Of a stretch of 64,000 nt of DNA, positions 42,165 through 51,265 are shown piece after piece. Source of the DNA: Treponema sp. (lineage in GTDB: Bacteria > Spirochaetota > Spirochaetia > Treponematales > Treponemataceae); contig PDOP01000035.1 in NCBI GenBank assembly GCA_002749205.1, positions 1 to 64,000 of the forward strand, read 5' to 3'. The number at the start of each line of letters is the position of its first letter. Positions within the stretch are counted from its first letter, which is position 1. The notes beneath the pieces are model-generated. The model did not search any database, was not told the origin of the DNA, and saw nothing but the letters and a program-made list of their open reading frames with translations. The position numbers and the translations under genes were made by a program.

Positions 42165-43436
42165 CTATAACAGACTAATATCAGCTATAACACTTATGAT
42201 TTTTCTTTCGTCAATTTTTTCAATTGTAAACATGATTTTTTCTATGGTGAGAGTTTCACCCTCGTCAGGTAAAATTTCGGCTTTTTCCAAAAGAAGACCT
42301 GCTATTGTATTATAATGGTTAGAATGCAAACTGACATTAAGAGCTTCGTTAATTGTGTAAAGATCAGTTTCACCGTCAATTTTTAAATGGGTATTGTCGA
42401 TTGGTGTAATTTTTTGTTTTAGTGTATGACCATCATTTTCATAATATTCATCTTTTACGGTGCCAAACACAGCTGCGGTAATATCGTCCATTGTAACAAG
42501 CCCTGCGGTTTCTCCATGCTCGTCAATTGCAATAACCATATTAACATGCTCTTTATTCATGGTTTTAATTACGGAAAAAACACTTGCTGTCGCAGGAACA
42601 TAGACAGCATCTCGCTTTATTTCCGCTATGCCTGTTATTCCCGAGTCTTTTTTAAACAGTAAGTCTTTATAATGAATTATACCAATAATTGCATTGGCAT
42701 CTTTAGAGCCAAAAACAGGTAATCTTGAAAATTTAGACTCCCGAAATATTTTGATTATTTCGGGAATACTTGCATTAACATATACGCCTTTAATATTTGC
42801 ACGTTGCTTTAATATTTCTTTTAACTTTAAGTCGCGCAACCTCACGGCACCGGTTAAAAGGTTTTGTGCATCATCGTTTACTGCACCGTCTTCAGAGCCT
42901 ATATCAATTAAGGCTCTAAGTTGCTCCTTTGTCAAACTTGAATTTTTATCGCGATGAAAAAAAGCAAATAGTCTAAGTACATATTTCGATATAACACCCA
43001 GCGTCCATGTTACAGGAAAAAACAGAATTCTAAAAAAGTTTAAAATATTCGATGAAAATTTTGTAATCTCCAATGCACGAGCAGTTGCAAAAGTTTTAGG
43101 CAAAATTTCCGCAAAAAAAATAACCAAAAATGCAATTATTGCCGTTGAAATAATCTTTGCATTTGGAACATTTTTAAAATGAGAAATTGTAAACGCTGTT
43201 ACCAAACTCGTAAGCAAGTTATTCATTAGATTTGTGCCTACAAGGGTTGTAGAAACAATTTTATCTTTTGTTTGGATCAGCTTTATTGTAAGTTTGTTTT
43301 TTTTGGGATTTTGATTTAGTTTTCTGTATTCGGTGGCAGTAATTGCTGTAATTGCGGTTTCAGTGCATGAAAAAAAACCGGCACTTATCAACAAAATCAC
43401 CACTTCTGCTATTATGATTATAAAAGCACTACTCAT
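42165..43436 (-). CDS. DUF21/CBS membrane protein, CorC/HlyC-like
   Basis: 423 residues with three to four TM helices of the DUF21 (CNNM) domain at the N-terminus, then a CBS pair (LRDLKLKEILKQRANIKGVYV, FSRLPVFGSKDANAIIGIIHYKDLLF, VIAIDEHGETAGLVTMDDI) and a CorC/HlyC C-terminal domain (NHYNTIAGLLLE). Family members control Mg/Co ions. It overlaps the second paralogue by 4 bp (ATGA). Confidence 0.9.
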   Translation of the reverse strand: MSSAFIIIIAEVVILLISAGFFSCTETAITAITATEYRKLNQNPKKNKLTIKLIQTKDKIVSTTLVGTNLMNNLLTSLVTAFTISHFKNVPNAKIISTAIIAFLVIFFAEILPKTFATARALEITKFSSNILNFFRILFFPVTWTLGVISKYVLRLFAFFHRDKNSSLTKEQLRALIDIGSEDGAVNDDAQNLLTGAVRLRDLKLKEILKQRANIKGVYVNASIPEIIKIFRESKFSRLPVFGSKDANAIIGIIHYKDLLFKKDSGITGIAEIKRDAVYVPATASVFSVIKTMNKEHVNMVIAIDEHGETAGLVTMDDITAAVFGTVKDEYYENDGHTLKQKITPIDNTHLKIDGETDLYTINEALNVSLHSNHYNTIAGLLLEKAEILPDEGETLTIEKIMFTIEKIDERKIISVIADISLL

Positions 43437-44758
43437 TCTTCCCCCATCTGAACGGCTTTTAATTTTGTAATTTGGTTGTTCTCTATTTCCATAACCGTAA
43501 ATTCATATTCCTCTGAGCTTATTTTTGTACCGACTTCCGGCATATCATCAATAATTTCTAACACCATGCCGGCTATCGTTTCATAATGCTCAGAGCTAAA
43601 AGTCGTACCCAATTCCTGATTGACTTCCGCAATTGATAACATACCGGGTATAAGTAAACAGTCATCTAAAATTTGAATATGAGTCGGCTCCGAATCCACG
43701 CAGTCATATTCATCTTCGATATTGCCAAATATTTCTTCCGTTAAGTCTTCCACTGTTACGACACCTGCAGTTCCACCGTATTCATCAATTGCGATAAGCA
43801 TATTCTGCGAATTTTCATGAAAATATTTTTGCAACAATTTTGAATTTACACCTTCAAACACAAAGATTGGCTCTCTCAAATAATCGCGCAGTTCAAAAGA
43901 TTTATCCCCCTGTGCTACAGCCTTGGATAATGAGGCATCAAATTTTTGCATAAATTCATCAGAAAAAAGAAAATCTTTTATATAAAAAATTCCTTTAATA
44001 TCGTCTATGTCTTTATCGTAAACAGGAAATCTTGATAGACGGGATTCTTTTGAAAGCTCCAAAACCCTGTCTAAATCAAAATCTATGTGAGCCGCAACAA
44101 TTTTGGTTCTTGGTGTCATTATGGCTTTAGCGGAAATTTCGGAATAGTCAAGTATTTTTTCCATCATTTCGCCTTCATGCGGTTTGATGTGGCCTGCTTT
44201 TTCGCTTTCCGAAAAAAATGTTTTTAAATCGTCTTCGGTAACATTCAAGTCTTTTTGGTCTTGTTTTATTCCGAATAGTGTCAAAAACGGTTTGGTCAAA
44301 AAAGAAAAGACAATGACAAGAGGAGAAAATAACTTCATTAAAGTTGTCGTTATGAAAGAAGAATTAAGAGTAATAGATTCAGAATAAACGAGAGCAACCG
44401 TTTTAGGTATTATTTCACCAAAAACAAGAACCAAACCGGTAGCAATCGGAACAGCAATACCAACGGCGGCATTTCCAAAAAAGCTTACGGCAACGGAGGT
44501 TATCAACACTGAAATCAAACTATTTACCAAGGTGTTGCTGATTAAGCTTGTCGTTAAAAGTTTTTGTTTATTTCGTAAAATGCCGTCAACTCGCACAGCT
44601 TTTTTATTGTGTTTTTGTTTTAGGTATCTAATCCTTAATTTATCCACAGACAAAAAAGCTGTTTCCGAAGCAGAAAAAAACATCGAAAACAACAGCAAAA
44701 CAATGAGAATAATAATGCTTGCCCACCCGTCAGTGGGCGGAGGTTGAAAATCATCCAT
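43433..44758 (-). CDS. DUF21/CBS membrane protein, CorC/HlyC-like (paralogue)
   Basis: About 441 residues. It is the tandem paralogue of the gene downstream and has the same order: DUF21 TM domain (IILIVLLLFSMFFSASETAFLS), CBS pair with SRLSRFPVYDKDIDDIKGIFYIKD and NMLIAIDEYGGTAGVVTVEDLTEEIFG, then the CorC-like C-terminus (HYETIAGMVLE). ATG 44758 (MDDFQP) is preferred over the extended frame because the DUF21 domain begins soon after. A TTGACA lies 40-45 bp upstream with a poor -10 box. Confidence 0.88.
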   Translation of the reverse strand: MDDFQPPPTDGWASIIILIVLLLFSMFFSASETAFLSVDKLRIRYLKQKHNKKAVRVDGILRNKQKLLTTSLISNTLVNSLISVLITSVAVSFFGNAAVGIAVPIATGLVLVFGEIIPKTVALVYSESITLNSSFITTTLMKLFSPLVIVFSFLTKPFLTLFGIKQDQKDLNVTEDDLKTFFSESEKAGHIKPHEGEMMEKILDYSEISAKAIMTPRTKIVAAHIDFDLDRVLELSKESRLSRFPVYDKDIDDIKGIFYIKDFLFSDEFMQKFDASLSKAVAQGDKSFELRDYLREPIFVFEGVNSKLLQKYFHENSQNMLIAIDEYGGTAGVVTVEDLTEEIFGNIEDEYDCVDSEPTHIQILDDCLLIPGMLSIAEVNQELGTTFSSEHYETIAGMVLEIIDDMPEVGTKISSEEYEFTVMEIENNQITKLKAVQMGEE

Positions 44759-44930
44759 ACTTAATATGCAAAAAGGGTAAATGAAATTCAAAAAAATGTC
44801 AAGCCCGAAACACAAGGAGTTTACAAAAAAAATATCGCCGGATTTATAATTTAAATTTTATCTTTTTTTTGAATTTCATATTTTTTTCACTTGAAAGTTT
44901 TTTTAAATTCCCATATAATCAGAAAATACA

Positions 44931-44969
44931 AGGGCTTTCAAAAAAATCAGACAACTTTTTGAAAGCTCT
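44931..44969 (+). repeat. Family C-like hairpin upstream of adk
   Basis: AGGGCTTTCAAAAA pairs with TTTTTGAAAGCTCT (one G-U). The loop AATCAGACAAC contains the TCAGAC word found in the loops of the other family C hairpins. It lies 52 bp before adk. Confidence 0.5.
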
Positions 44970-45020
44970 TAAAAATTTACGAAAAAATCGTAATCAAAAA
45001 TACTTTTAAGGATTCTTTTT

Positions 45021-45653
45021 ATGAAACTTATTTTTTTGGGGCCTCCGGGAGCCGGTAAAGGAACATTGGCATTTGATGTTGCCAAGTTTTATGACATTCC
45101 TCATATTTCGACCGGTAGCATATTTCGTGTCGCAATTAAGGAAAAAACAGAGCTGGGATTGAAAGTAAAATCTATTATTGAATCAGGTGGATTAGTAGAC
45201 GATGAGTTGACGGTAGCACTTGTAAAAGACAGGTTACAACAAGATGACTGTAAAAAGGGTTTTATTCTTGACGGGTTTCCACGCACAATACCGCAGGCAG
45301 AGGCTTTTCAAAAAATAATGAATGTCAGGTCAGTTGTAAATTTTGAAATTGATGATGACGAAGTTATTAGCCGTCTTTCCAGTAGAAGAACTTGCCCCAA
45401 ATGCGGTCAGACTTTCAACTTACTGACGCTTAAACCAAAAAAAGAAGGCATCTGCGATTCTTGCGATGTTGAGCTTTTTATCAGAAAAGACGATCAACCT
45501 GAAACGATTAAAAGTCGTCTTGAGGTATACAGAGCTCAAACTGAGCCATTGATCGGGTATTACCGAAAGCAGGGAAAAATCATCGATATAGACGCAAGAC
45601 CTACTGCCGATGTAGTTTTTCAAGAATTTAAAAAGCACTTTCCAAAAAACTAA
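45021..45653 (+). CDS. adk: Adenylate kinase
   Basis: A 210-residue adenylate kinase. The P-loop is GPPGAGKGT at residues 7-15, with the conserved FDVAKFYDIPHISTG and GFPRTIPQAEAF. The LID domain keeps four cysteines (CPKCG and CDSC), so it is the zinc-containing long form. An AAGGA site precedes the ATG. It balances AMP, ADP and ATP in the cytosol. The neighbours are unrelated. Confidence 0.97.
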   Translation: MKLIFLGPPGAGKGTLAFDVAKFYDIPHISTGSIFRVAIKEKTELGLKVKSIIESGGLVDDELTVALVKDRLQQDDCKKGFILDGFPRTIPQAEAFQKIMNVRSVVNFEIDDDEVISRLSSRRTCPKCGQTFNLLTLKPKKEGICDSCDVELFIRKDDQPETIKSRLEVYRAQTEPLIGYYRKQGKIIDIDARPTADVVFQEFKKHFPKN

Positions 45654-45715
45654 ACGCTTTTTTGTTTTTTAATAATCCGCTTACTGCGATACTTTGCGTT
45701 AGCGATTGTAGGAAT

Positions 45716-45745
45716 TAGTGTCATCTGTTTCAACAGATGACACTA
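45716..45745 (+). terminator. Perfect hairpin after adk
   Basis: TAGTGTCATCTGTT pairs with AACAGATGACACTA around TC. There is no T-tract. It may stop adk transcription or belong to the adjoining repeat. Confidence 0.5.
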
Positions 45746-45747
45746 AG

Positions 45748-45814
45748 ATCCATTTTGCACAGGGATTAAATGTGCAAAATTAGCCGAAGCGATAGCGGAG
45801 TTCCGAAATGAGCG
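45748..45814 (+). repeat. Dispersed repeat, family D, copy 2
   Basis: ATCCATTTTGCACA..TGTGCAAAATTAG, then CCGAAGCGATAGCGGAGT and AATGAGCG. It matches 19763-19828 on the opposite strand. Confidence 0.6.
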
Positions 45815-45895
45815 ACGGTTTGCTTTTTTTTCTCTTGCAAAATTTTTTCAAAAGAATTTTGCAAACAGTTTTATCTCAAACCGGAACGCCCAAAT

Positions 45896-48775
45896 TTATT
45901 TTAATTTTTTTATTATGCCGTTCAAGTTGTTGATGCAGTTATTTGCAAATCCGTAGTCAGGTAAGTTTTGCGATACTTTTTTTAAGTGCTGTAATAAATC
46001 CTTTACGCTTAAATTTTTTGTTATCATTGAATTTGAATTGGTCTCCAATGTTTTTTTTAGGTTCATAAAGACGGCGCGTTTTTTTAAGCCCATTGAGCCG
46101 GAGAGTTTGTCGATTATGTATTCCATTTTGACTCTTTCGTTACTCAAAATAAATTCTTTCGATTCATGTTCGGGAAGACAAAGCATCAAATCGCGTAAGT
46201 GTTCAAAAAGTTTTAAAAGTTGATCTGTCGGAATTTTTGCAAGACTTTTTTCAAAACCGGGAGAAGGTTTTATGTTGCCGACAGGAAGTTTTTTCATTTT
46301 ATTTAAGTCATTCAAAGTGCTACCCGACATTTTGGAAGACAGGTTTATGTCGTTCAGCAATTCTATTTCAGGCATTTCATCATCAGGAGTATCCAATAAA
46401 TTTGCCTGAGGTATTTGATAGTCATCAAAGGCAGAAGATGTGTCGTTATCTTCAAGTTCGTCCATATCAGGCGGAGCAGAAATTGACTCAGGTACTTTTT
46501 CAGGAACGCTCTTTACGGGATTCTGAGGAGGTTGCTGATTTATTTTATCGTATAGTTTTTCCAGTAAGTCGTTGTATTTTTTAAATTCTTCTTCTTCGGT
46601 TGTTGTTACGCCCGGCTGTTCGAGTTTCGGCTCAGGTTTGTTTTCGATAGGTGGAACAAACTCAGGTGCAGGTTTGTTTTCGATAGGAGGTTGCTCAAGT
46701 TGAGCAAACGAAGGCTCTTTTTCTTCGGAAAGGCTCGGTATTTCATCGTTTGCACTCATGTTTTGCGGTATAGGATTTTCCGTAAATGCAGGCTCGTCAG
46801 TTTCAAAATAATCGGGAAAAGCATCATCTATTTTTGTTTCGCCCAAAGCCTCTTTTGGTGTGTCATCTGAAGGAACTTCAGGTAGACTGAATTCCTCGTC
46901 TGAAAAATTTCCCCTCCCTGATTTAGGATTTGTTGACGGCAGGTATTCATTTCCGTCTTCATTATTGTAAGTCGGGGTTGCATCAATCGGCGTGTCAAAA
47001 TTTACAAGCTCTTCAATGTCAGGTTCCTGTACAATGTCCCACGGATCTTCTTCATCACCAAGCTCCATTAAATCGTCAAACGGCATATCCAAGTCGGGGG
47101 ATTCATCAAATTCTTCCATATCCAAAAGAGAGAGGCTTTCATCTTCTTCGACTACAGGAGCCTTAGGCTCTTGAGTGCCCAAGTCAGGAGTTTCGGATAC
47201 CGCCGGTGTTTTCAACATGTCCAAGTTTTTTGTGATTTCCGAGTTTTCGGAAAACTTATTTGCGGCTTGTTCATATAAAGATAAACTTTCCGACAATTTT
47301 TTTAAATCATCATCGGTTCCTCTTGTTGTTTGGACATTTATTACTTCATCGGCAAACATTACAGCCTTTGAAAAATCGCCTTCTTTTTGCAATAAAGATG
47401 AAATAGCTGACAGAGCGTCCGTGTTTTTATCGTCTATTTTTAATACTTGGTTATACTGATTTCTCGCAAGATCTATTTGTGAAAGATTTTCAAGTGATTT
47501 ACCCAAATTAATTCTGGCGCGAATATCGTTTGGCTTTTCGTTTAAGTATTTTATAAGCTCATCACGAGCGTTTGCATATTTTAATGCCTTCATATATTGT
47601 TCTGCCAATTCAACACGAACAGTAATTTCAGTCGGCTCTTTTGACAATATATATCTAAAAATTTTTTCCGCTTTTTCTGTTTCACCGAGAAGAGAAAAAA
47701 GTTTACCTTGAATTTTCCACACTGCAATGGAGTCGGGGTTTTGTTTTTTAAGTTCGTGAATGATTTTTTTTGCACACGGAAAATCCTGTAAGTTTAAGCA
47801 GGTGTTCGCATAAAGTATTAAAACATTAAAGTCTTTCACACCATCGTTTACTGCATTACGCAAGATTTCAAGAGCTTCACTTGAACGGTTTCGCTCCAAC
47901 AGATACTTTGAAAACTCAGTAACAGCGGGAATTAATTTATTGTTTTGCTCTATTGCTTTTTTATAGGTATTTTCAGCTTCCTGCTCATTCCCCTGTTTTA
48001 AATACAGTTTTGCCAAATCCACGCAAACCCTTTCCGAATATCCTTCCACTTCAACAAGATCCTGATAGGCAACGGTTGCTTTATTCAGTCTGTTTTGAGC
48101 TAAATGAATTTCTCCTATGCTTTTTAACGCATCAGCCCAATTTGGTTTTACTTTTAATGCCGCCTTATAAAAAACCAAGGCTTCTTCAAGATTGCCGTTG
48201 GATTTAAACAAATTAGCAAGATTATAATTTAAAAAAGGGTGATTTGGATCTATCTGCAAACCACTCCTATATGCTTCAATGGCAAGAGCATATTCACCTC
48301 GTAACGACTGTACTGTGCCAAGATGATTATAAGCTAAAACGTCATCTTTTTTATTTTGAATTACTTCAGAAAAACAATCGGCGGCATGCTCATAATACCC
48401 GCTTTCTTTATATGTACTGCCCAAATTATAAAGTGTTGTATTAATATTTTTTCCAAGCCTCTTTGCCTGTAATAAAACTTCCGCAGATTTACTGTATTCT
48501 TTCAAGTGGCGATACACAACGCCGAGATTATTCAATATATCGGTATTATACGGAATTCGCTTATTCAGTTTTTGCCATGTCTCCAAAGCATCATTAAACT
48601 TGCCGGCGCGGATATAAACCTTTCCTAAAAAGCTGTATAAGTTATAATAATCTTCATTATCCAAATCATGATGTTTTACCGCAACATCCAATAAAATTTT
48701 TTCTGCATGCTCAAAATCGCGTGCTAAAAACGCTATATTTGCCTGCTCAATTCCAAGTTTAATTTCCTCACTCAT
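45896..48775 (-). CDS. Large TPR protein with acidic, Pro-rich linker
   Basis: A 959-residue cytosolic protein with no signal peptide. Residues 1-520 hold about a dozen TPR units (for example GKFNDALETWQKLNKRIPYN, GEYALAIEAYRSGLQIDPNH, GNLEEALVFYKAALKVKPNW). Residues 540-790 are acidic and rich in Pro, Glu and Asp, with a doubled element (FVPPIENKPEP, PPIENKPAP). The last 160 residues form another helical domain (SLAKIPTDQLLKLFEHLRDLMLCL). GGAG lies before its ATG. It follows the LamG/FN3 gene by 18 bp. It may be a scaffold for envelope or motility proteins; the role is unknown. Confidence 0.8.
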   Translation of the reverse strand: MSEEIKLGIEQANIAFLARDFEHAEKILLDVAVKHHDLDNEDYYNLYSFLGKVYIRAGKFNDALETWQKLNKRIPYNTDILNNLGVVYRHLKEYSKSAEVLLQAKRLGKNINTTLYNLGSTYKESGYYEHAADCFSEVIQNKKDDVLAYNHLGTVQSLRGEYALAIEAYRSGLQIDPNHPFLNYNLANLFKSNGNLEEALVFYKAALKVKPNWADALKSIGEIHLAQNRLNKATVAYQDLVEVEGYSERVCVDLAKLYLKQGNEQEAENTYKKAIEQNNKLIPAVTEFSKYLLERNRSSEALEILRNAVNDGVKDFNVLILYANTCLNLQDFPCAKKIIHELKKQNPDSIAVWKIQGKLFSLLGETEKAEKIFRYILSKEPTEITVRVELAEQYMKALKYANARDELIKYLNEKPNDIRARINLGKSLENLSQIDLARNQYNQVLKIDDKNTDALSAISSLLQKEGDFSKAVMFADEVINVQTTRGTDDDLKKLSESLSLYEQAANKFSENSEITKNLDMLKTPAVSETPDLGTQEPKAPVVEEDESLSLLDMEEFDESPDLDMPFDDLMELGDEEDPWDIVQEPDIEELVNFDTPIDATPTYNNEDGNEYLPSTNPKSGRGNFSDEEFSLPEVPSDDTPKEALGETKIDDAFPDYFETDEPAFTENPIPQNMSANDEIPSLSEEKEPSFAQLEQPPIENKPAPEFVPPIENKPEPKLEQPGVTTTEEEEFKKYNDLLEKLYDKINQQPPQNPVKSVPEKVPESISAPPDMDELEDNDTSSAFDDYQIPQANLLDTPDDEMPEIELLNDINLSSKMSGSTLNDLNKMKKLPVGNIKPSPGFEKSLAKIPTDQLLKLFEHLRDLMLCLPEHESKEFILSNERVKMEYIIDKLSGSMGLKKRAVFMNLKKTLETNSNSMITKNLSVKDLLQHLKKVSQNLPDYGFANNCINNLNGIIKKLK

Positions 48776-48793
48776 TAAAACTCCAATACCCGA

Positions 48794-50296
48794 TTACTGT
48801 GCACATTTTTTGCCGGCCTTAGGTCTTGCCCAAACTTCTTTTGAAAAATTACCCATCGTTTTATGACCTGCTCTGTCATAAGCGGCAACACTGAAAAAAT
48901 AAATCCTTCCGTTTTTAAGCCCCGTAATTTTGCATGTTAAAACATTCCCAGCATTTTTAGGTGAGCCGACAGAAAAATATTCCCCTGACCTCTCACCAAA
49001 ATACACCAAATAACCTTTAACATCAAAATCAACTGACGGAACCCACGACACCTGAACCGCACCGTCCAATGGCTCCACCCAAACAGAGGCAGGAGGCAAC
49101 GGAAGTGAATCTTTTATATATTTAAGTTTGACCGAATTAACCAAAGGACTTTTTTGACCTGAGCCGTCAGGATACAAATCAGCGGCAATTTGAATATACC
49201 GCCCCTTAACACCGGTGATTTTACAATTTGGACAAACAGGTACCCACTTGGGAAACGAATCAGTCCAATTATAAGGATTATTTGCGGCGCGTATAAAATA
49301 AGCAGTACCGGTTTGTTCCGGCAAAACAGTATCCGCTTCAAAAAAAGTCGGCTCAGAATAATTTCCGCCGGTATCGACTATCACAGACTCAAACCTACCG
49401 CCATCTTTATGATACTTATCAAAAATCCCCGACTTATGAATAACTTGACTTGCATCATAAAATTGCCTAGAAATTTTTAACTCATCAAGATAACCTGAAT
49501 ACTTAGCCCCCACAAGAACATCTGAAGACCTTCCCATACCTGCATAAAGCACCTGCGAACCGTCTTTACCGGAAACAGTCAAATAATCAACAGCCTCCGT
49601 AATCCCGTTCATTCTGTATTCTATTAAACCGGTATTTGCATCATAAGTCAAAAGATGATGAGACCATTGATTTGGAATAATATTCGACTTACTTCTCAGC
49701 TGAACATCAATCCCCTTATTCTCCCGCTGCCAAATATTTGCAAACGACCAATCCATTTTATTCTGTAAAATACCGACAATAATATGCTGATAAAACACTC
49801 TATTTTTGTCAACCAACGAAGAGCGCCACTGCAAAATAACAGAGCCGCTTTCGGTAACCTTAGGACATATCCAAAACTCGATTGTAAACGAAGACAATAG
49901 CTCATTACCGTTAAAAAAAGCCCTCTGTTTTGGAGTCAACACCATAGCAGGTGCATCTGTATGAGGAGTACATAATGCGGCACCCGAACCGAACTTTGCT
50001 TCACTGCTCTTTCCCTGAATATAATTATGCCCCTTAACCGAATAATTATTAAGCATAACCGCACTGCTTTCAGAATCAAAATTCAAATACAAATCCGAAC
50101 TCGACTCCACCATAACTTCAGGCGATGCCAACTTTACCGCAAGCCTTCCCAACCTGCCGCTCTCAAATTCAATATTACGCGAAAACCCAATGGCATTCCA
50201 ACCGGACTTACCGCCAAGCTCAAGAACAGCCTCTTGCGTAAAAGCCATGCCTACAAACAGAAAAGAAAAAAAACAAACAAATACAAAACGCTTCAT
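48794..50296 (-). CDS. Secreted LamG/fibronectin III protein
   Basis: About 500 residues with a signal peptide (RFVFVCFFSFLFVGMAFT, then QEAVLELGG). A concanavalin-like LamG domain at about residues 105-300 has FTIEFWICPKVTESGSVILQW and SQVLYAGMGRSSDVLVGAKYSGYLDELKI. An FN3 domain near the end carries PASVWVEPLDGAVQVSWVPS and NGRIYFFSVAAYDRAGH. Such proteins bind sugars or host matrix on the cell surface. ATG 50296 is preferred because the promoter -10 ends 7 nt before it and the signal peptide starts there. Confidence 0.8.
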   Translation of the reverse strand: MKRFVFVCFFSFLFVGMAFTQEAVLELGGKSGWNAIGFSRNIEFESGRLGRLAVKLASPEVMVESSSDLYLNFDSESSAVMLNNYSVKGHNYIQGKSSEAKFGSGAALCTPHTDAPAMVLTPKQRAFFNGNELLSSFTIEFWICPKVTESGSVILQWRSSLVDKNRVFYQHIIVGILQNKMDWSFANIWQRENKGIDVQLRSKSNIIPNQWSHHLLTYDANTGLIEYRMNGITEAVDYLTVSGKDGSQVLYAGMGRSSDVLVGAKYSGYLDELKISRQFYDASQVIHKSGIFDKYHKDGGRFESVIVDTGGNYSEPTFFEADTVLPEQTGTAYFIRAANNPYNWTDSFPKWVPVCPNCKITGVKGRYIQIAADLYPDGSGQKSPLVNSVKLKYIKDSLPLPPASVWVEPLDGAVQVSWVPSVDFDVKGYLVYFGERSGEYFSVGSPKNAGNVLTCKITGLKNGRIYFFSVAAYDRAGHKTMGNFSKEVWARPKAGKKCAQ

Positions 50297-50303
50297 CTCT
50301 TCT

Positions 50304-50332
50304 ATTATCGGCAACTTAAAATAAATTGTAAA
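50304..50332 (-). promoter_or_regulatory. Promoter implying a leaderless LamG-gene mRNA
   Basis: On the minus strand TTTACA, a 17-bp spacer and GATAAT end 7 nt before the ATG at 50296. Confidence 0.4.
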
Positions 50333-50365
50333 CAAAAAACATTAAAATAAAATTTATTATAAGAT

Positions 50366-50537
50366 GGAGGGGGTGTCTCCCCCTAGCTACGGCTTTTGCC
50401 GATTTATCTGATAAAAACAACTTGCAATTTTACGCCTATCGCTCCAACTTGCAATTTTGAAAAAAATGAAAATCGACAAAATCCTCCGCTACCCCCCTAA
50501 CCAAACTCATCGTGCAACATAAAACTCATCGCTCCAC
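50366..50537 (-). repeat. Dispersed repeat, family B, copy 1
   Basis: It starts GAGGGGGTGTCTCCCCC, contains an inner inverted pair (TTGCCGATT..AATCGACAAA), then CCTCCGCTACCCCCC, and ends GCTCCAC. Copies 2 and 3 have the same parts in the opposite direction. It fills the 315-bp divergent gap between the LamG and TPK genes. Confidence 0.65.
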
Positions 50538-50575
50538 TAAAATTTTCTGCAAAACATCTATTTTAACAACAACAC

Positions 50576-50604
50576 TTGAAGATTTTGTTTATAAACGATA
50601 AAAT
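50576..50604 (+). promoter_or_regulatory. Promoter implying a leaderless TPK mRNA
   Basis: TTGAAG (50576-50581), a 17-bp spacer and TAAAAT (50599-50604) end 7 nt before the ATG at 50612. No ribosome site. Confidence 0.58.
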
Positions 50605-50611
50605 AAAACCC

Positions 50612-51265
50612 ATGCAGACACTAATTTTTACCGGTGGAAATCACGCCGAAGAAAATATAATAAAAAAATATGCCACAGATTACAAACACATAATTGCAGC
50701 CGATTCAGGGCTCGATGCAGTAAATAAATTCAAATTAATACCAAATTACATTATCGGCGATATGGACAGCCTTAAAGACAACCGGCTTTTGGCAAAATAC
50801 AAAAATGCAAAAATAGAAACACACCCCTCCGATAAAGACTTTACCGACACTGAATTGGCATTACAAGTTGCAAGCCGACTTGGAACCGAACAAATCACAT
50901 TATTCGGTGGTGGAGGCTCAATGCGAATGGACCACCTCATTTATTTTTTAAAGGTGTTTGAAATCGAAAACCCGCCCCGACTTTGGGTATTTGACACAGG
51001 CTTAGGTTTTTGCTTTGGCAGCGACACAGATGTAAAAAAATTATATTTAAAACCGCCTATTAAATCCACTGTTTCGGTTTTTAATATAAATTCAAAAACT
51101 GTGTTTAATGAGCCTCCGTGCATAAAATCAAAGGGGCTTCACTGGAGCTTGGACAAAGTTGACTGGAAAGCAGGCGGTGCAAGTATCAGCAATAGAAGCG
51201 ACACAGAGACAATAGAGCTTACTTCATATACCGGCAGATTCTTGGTACTTACCGAGTTGTATTAA
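50612..51265 (+). CDS. Thiamine pyrophosphokinase
   Basis: About 217 residues, making thiamine pyrophosphate from thiamine and ATP. The catalytic domain shows AADSGLDAVNKFKLIPNYIIGDMDSL, HPSDKDFTDTELAL and FGGGGSMRMDHLIYFLK, the usual TPK motifs. A B1-binding domain follows, ending WSLDKVDWKAGGASISNRSD. ATG 50612 is set by the promoter. The gene ends where the convergent glycosyltransferase ends, with no gap. No other thiamine gene is present here, so it may serve scavenged thiamine. Confidence 0.92.
   Translation: MQTLIFTGGNHAEENIIKKYATDYKHIIAADSGLDAVNKFKLIPNYIIGDMDSLKDNRLLAKYKNAKIETHPSDKDFTDTELALQVASRLGTEQITLFGGGGSMRMDHLIYFLKVFEIENPPRLWVFDTGLGFCFGSDTDVKKLYLKPPIKSTVSVFNINSKTVFNEPPCIKSKGLHWSLDKVDWKAGGASISNRSDTETIELTSYTGRFLVLTELY

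Noticed and set aside
47953..48444. Plus-strand frames opposite the large TPR gene
   Set aside because: Low-complexity shadows of TPR codons with no start signals.
50576..50612. TPP riboswitch upstream of thiamine pyrophosphokinase
   Set aside because: The predicted mRNA begins at or near the ATG, so there is no room for a riboswitch, and the THI-box words were not seen.
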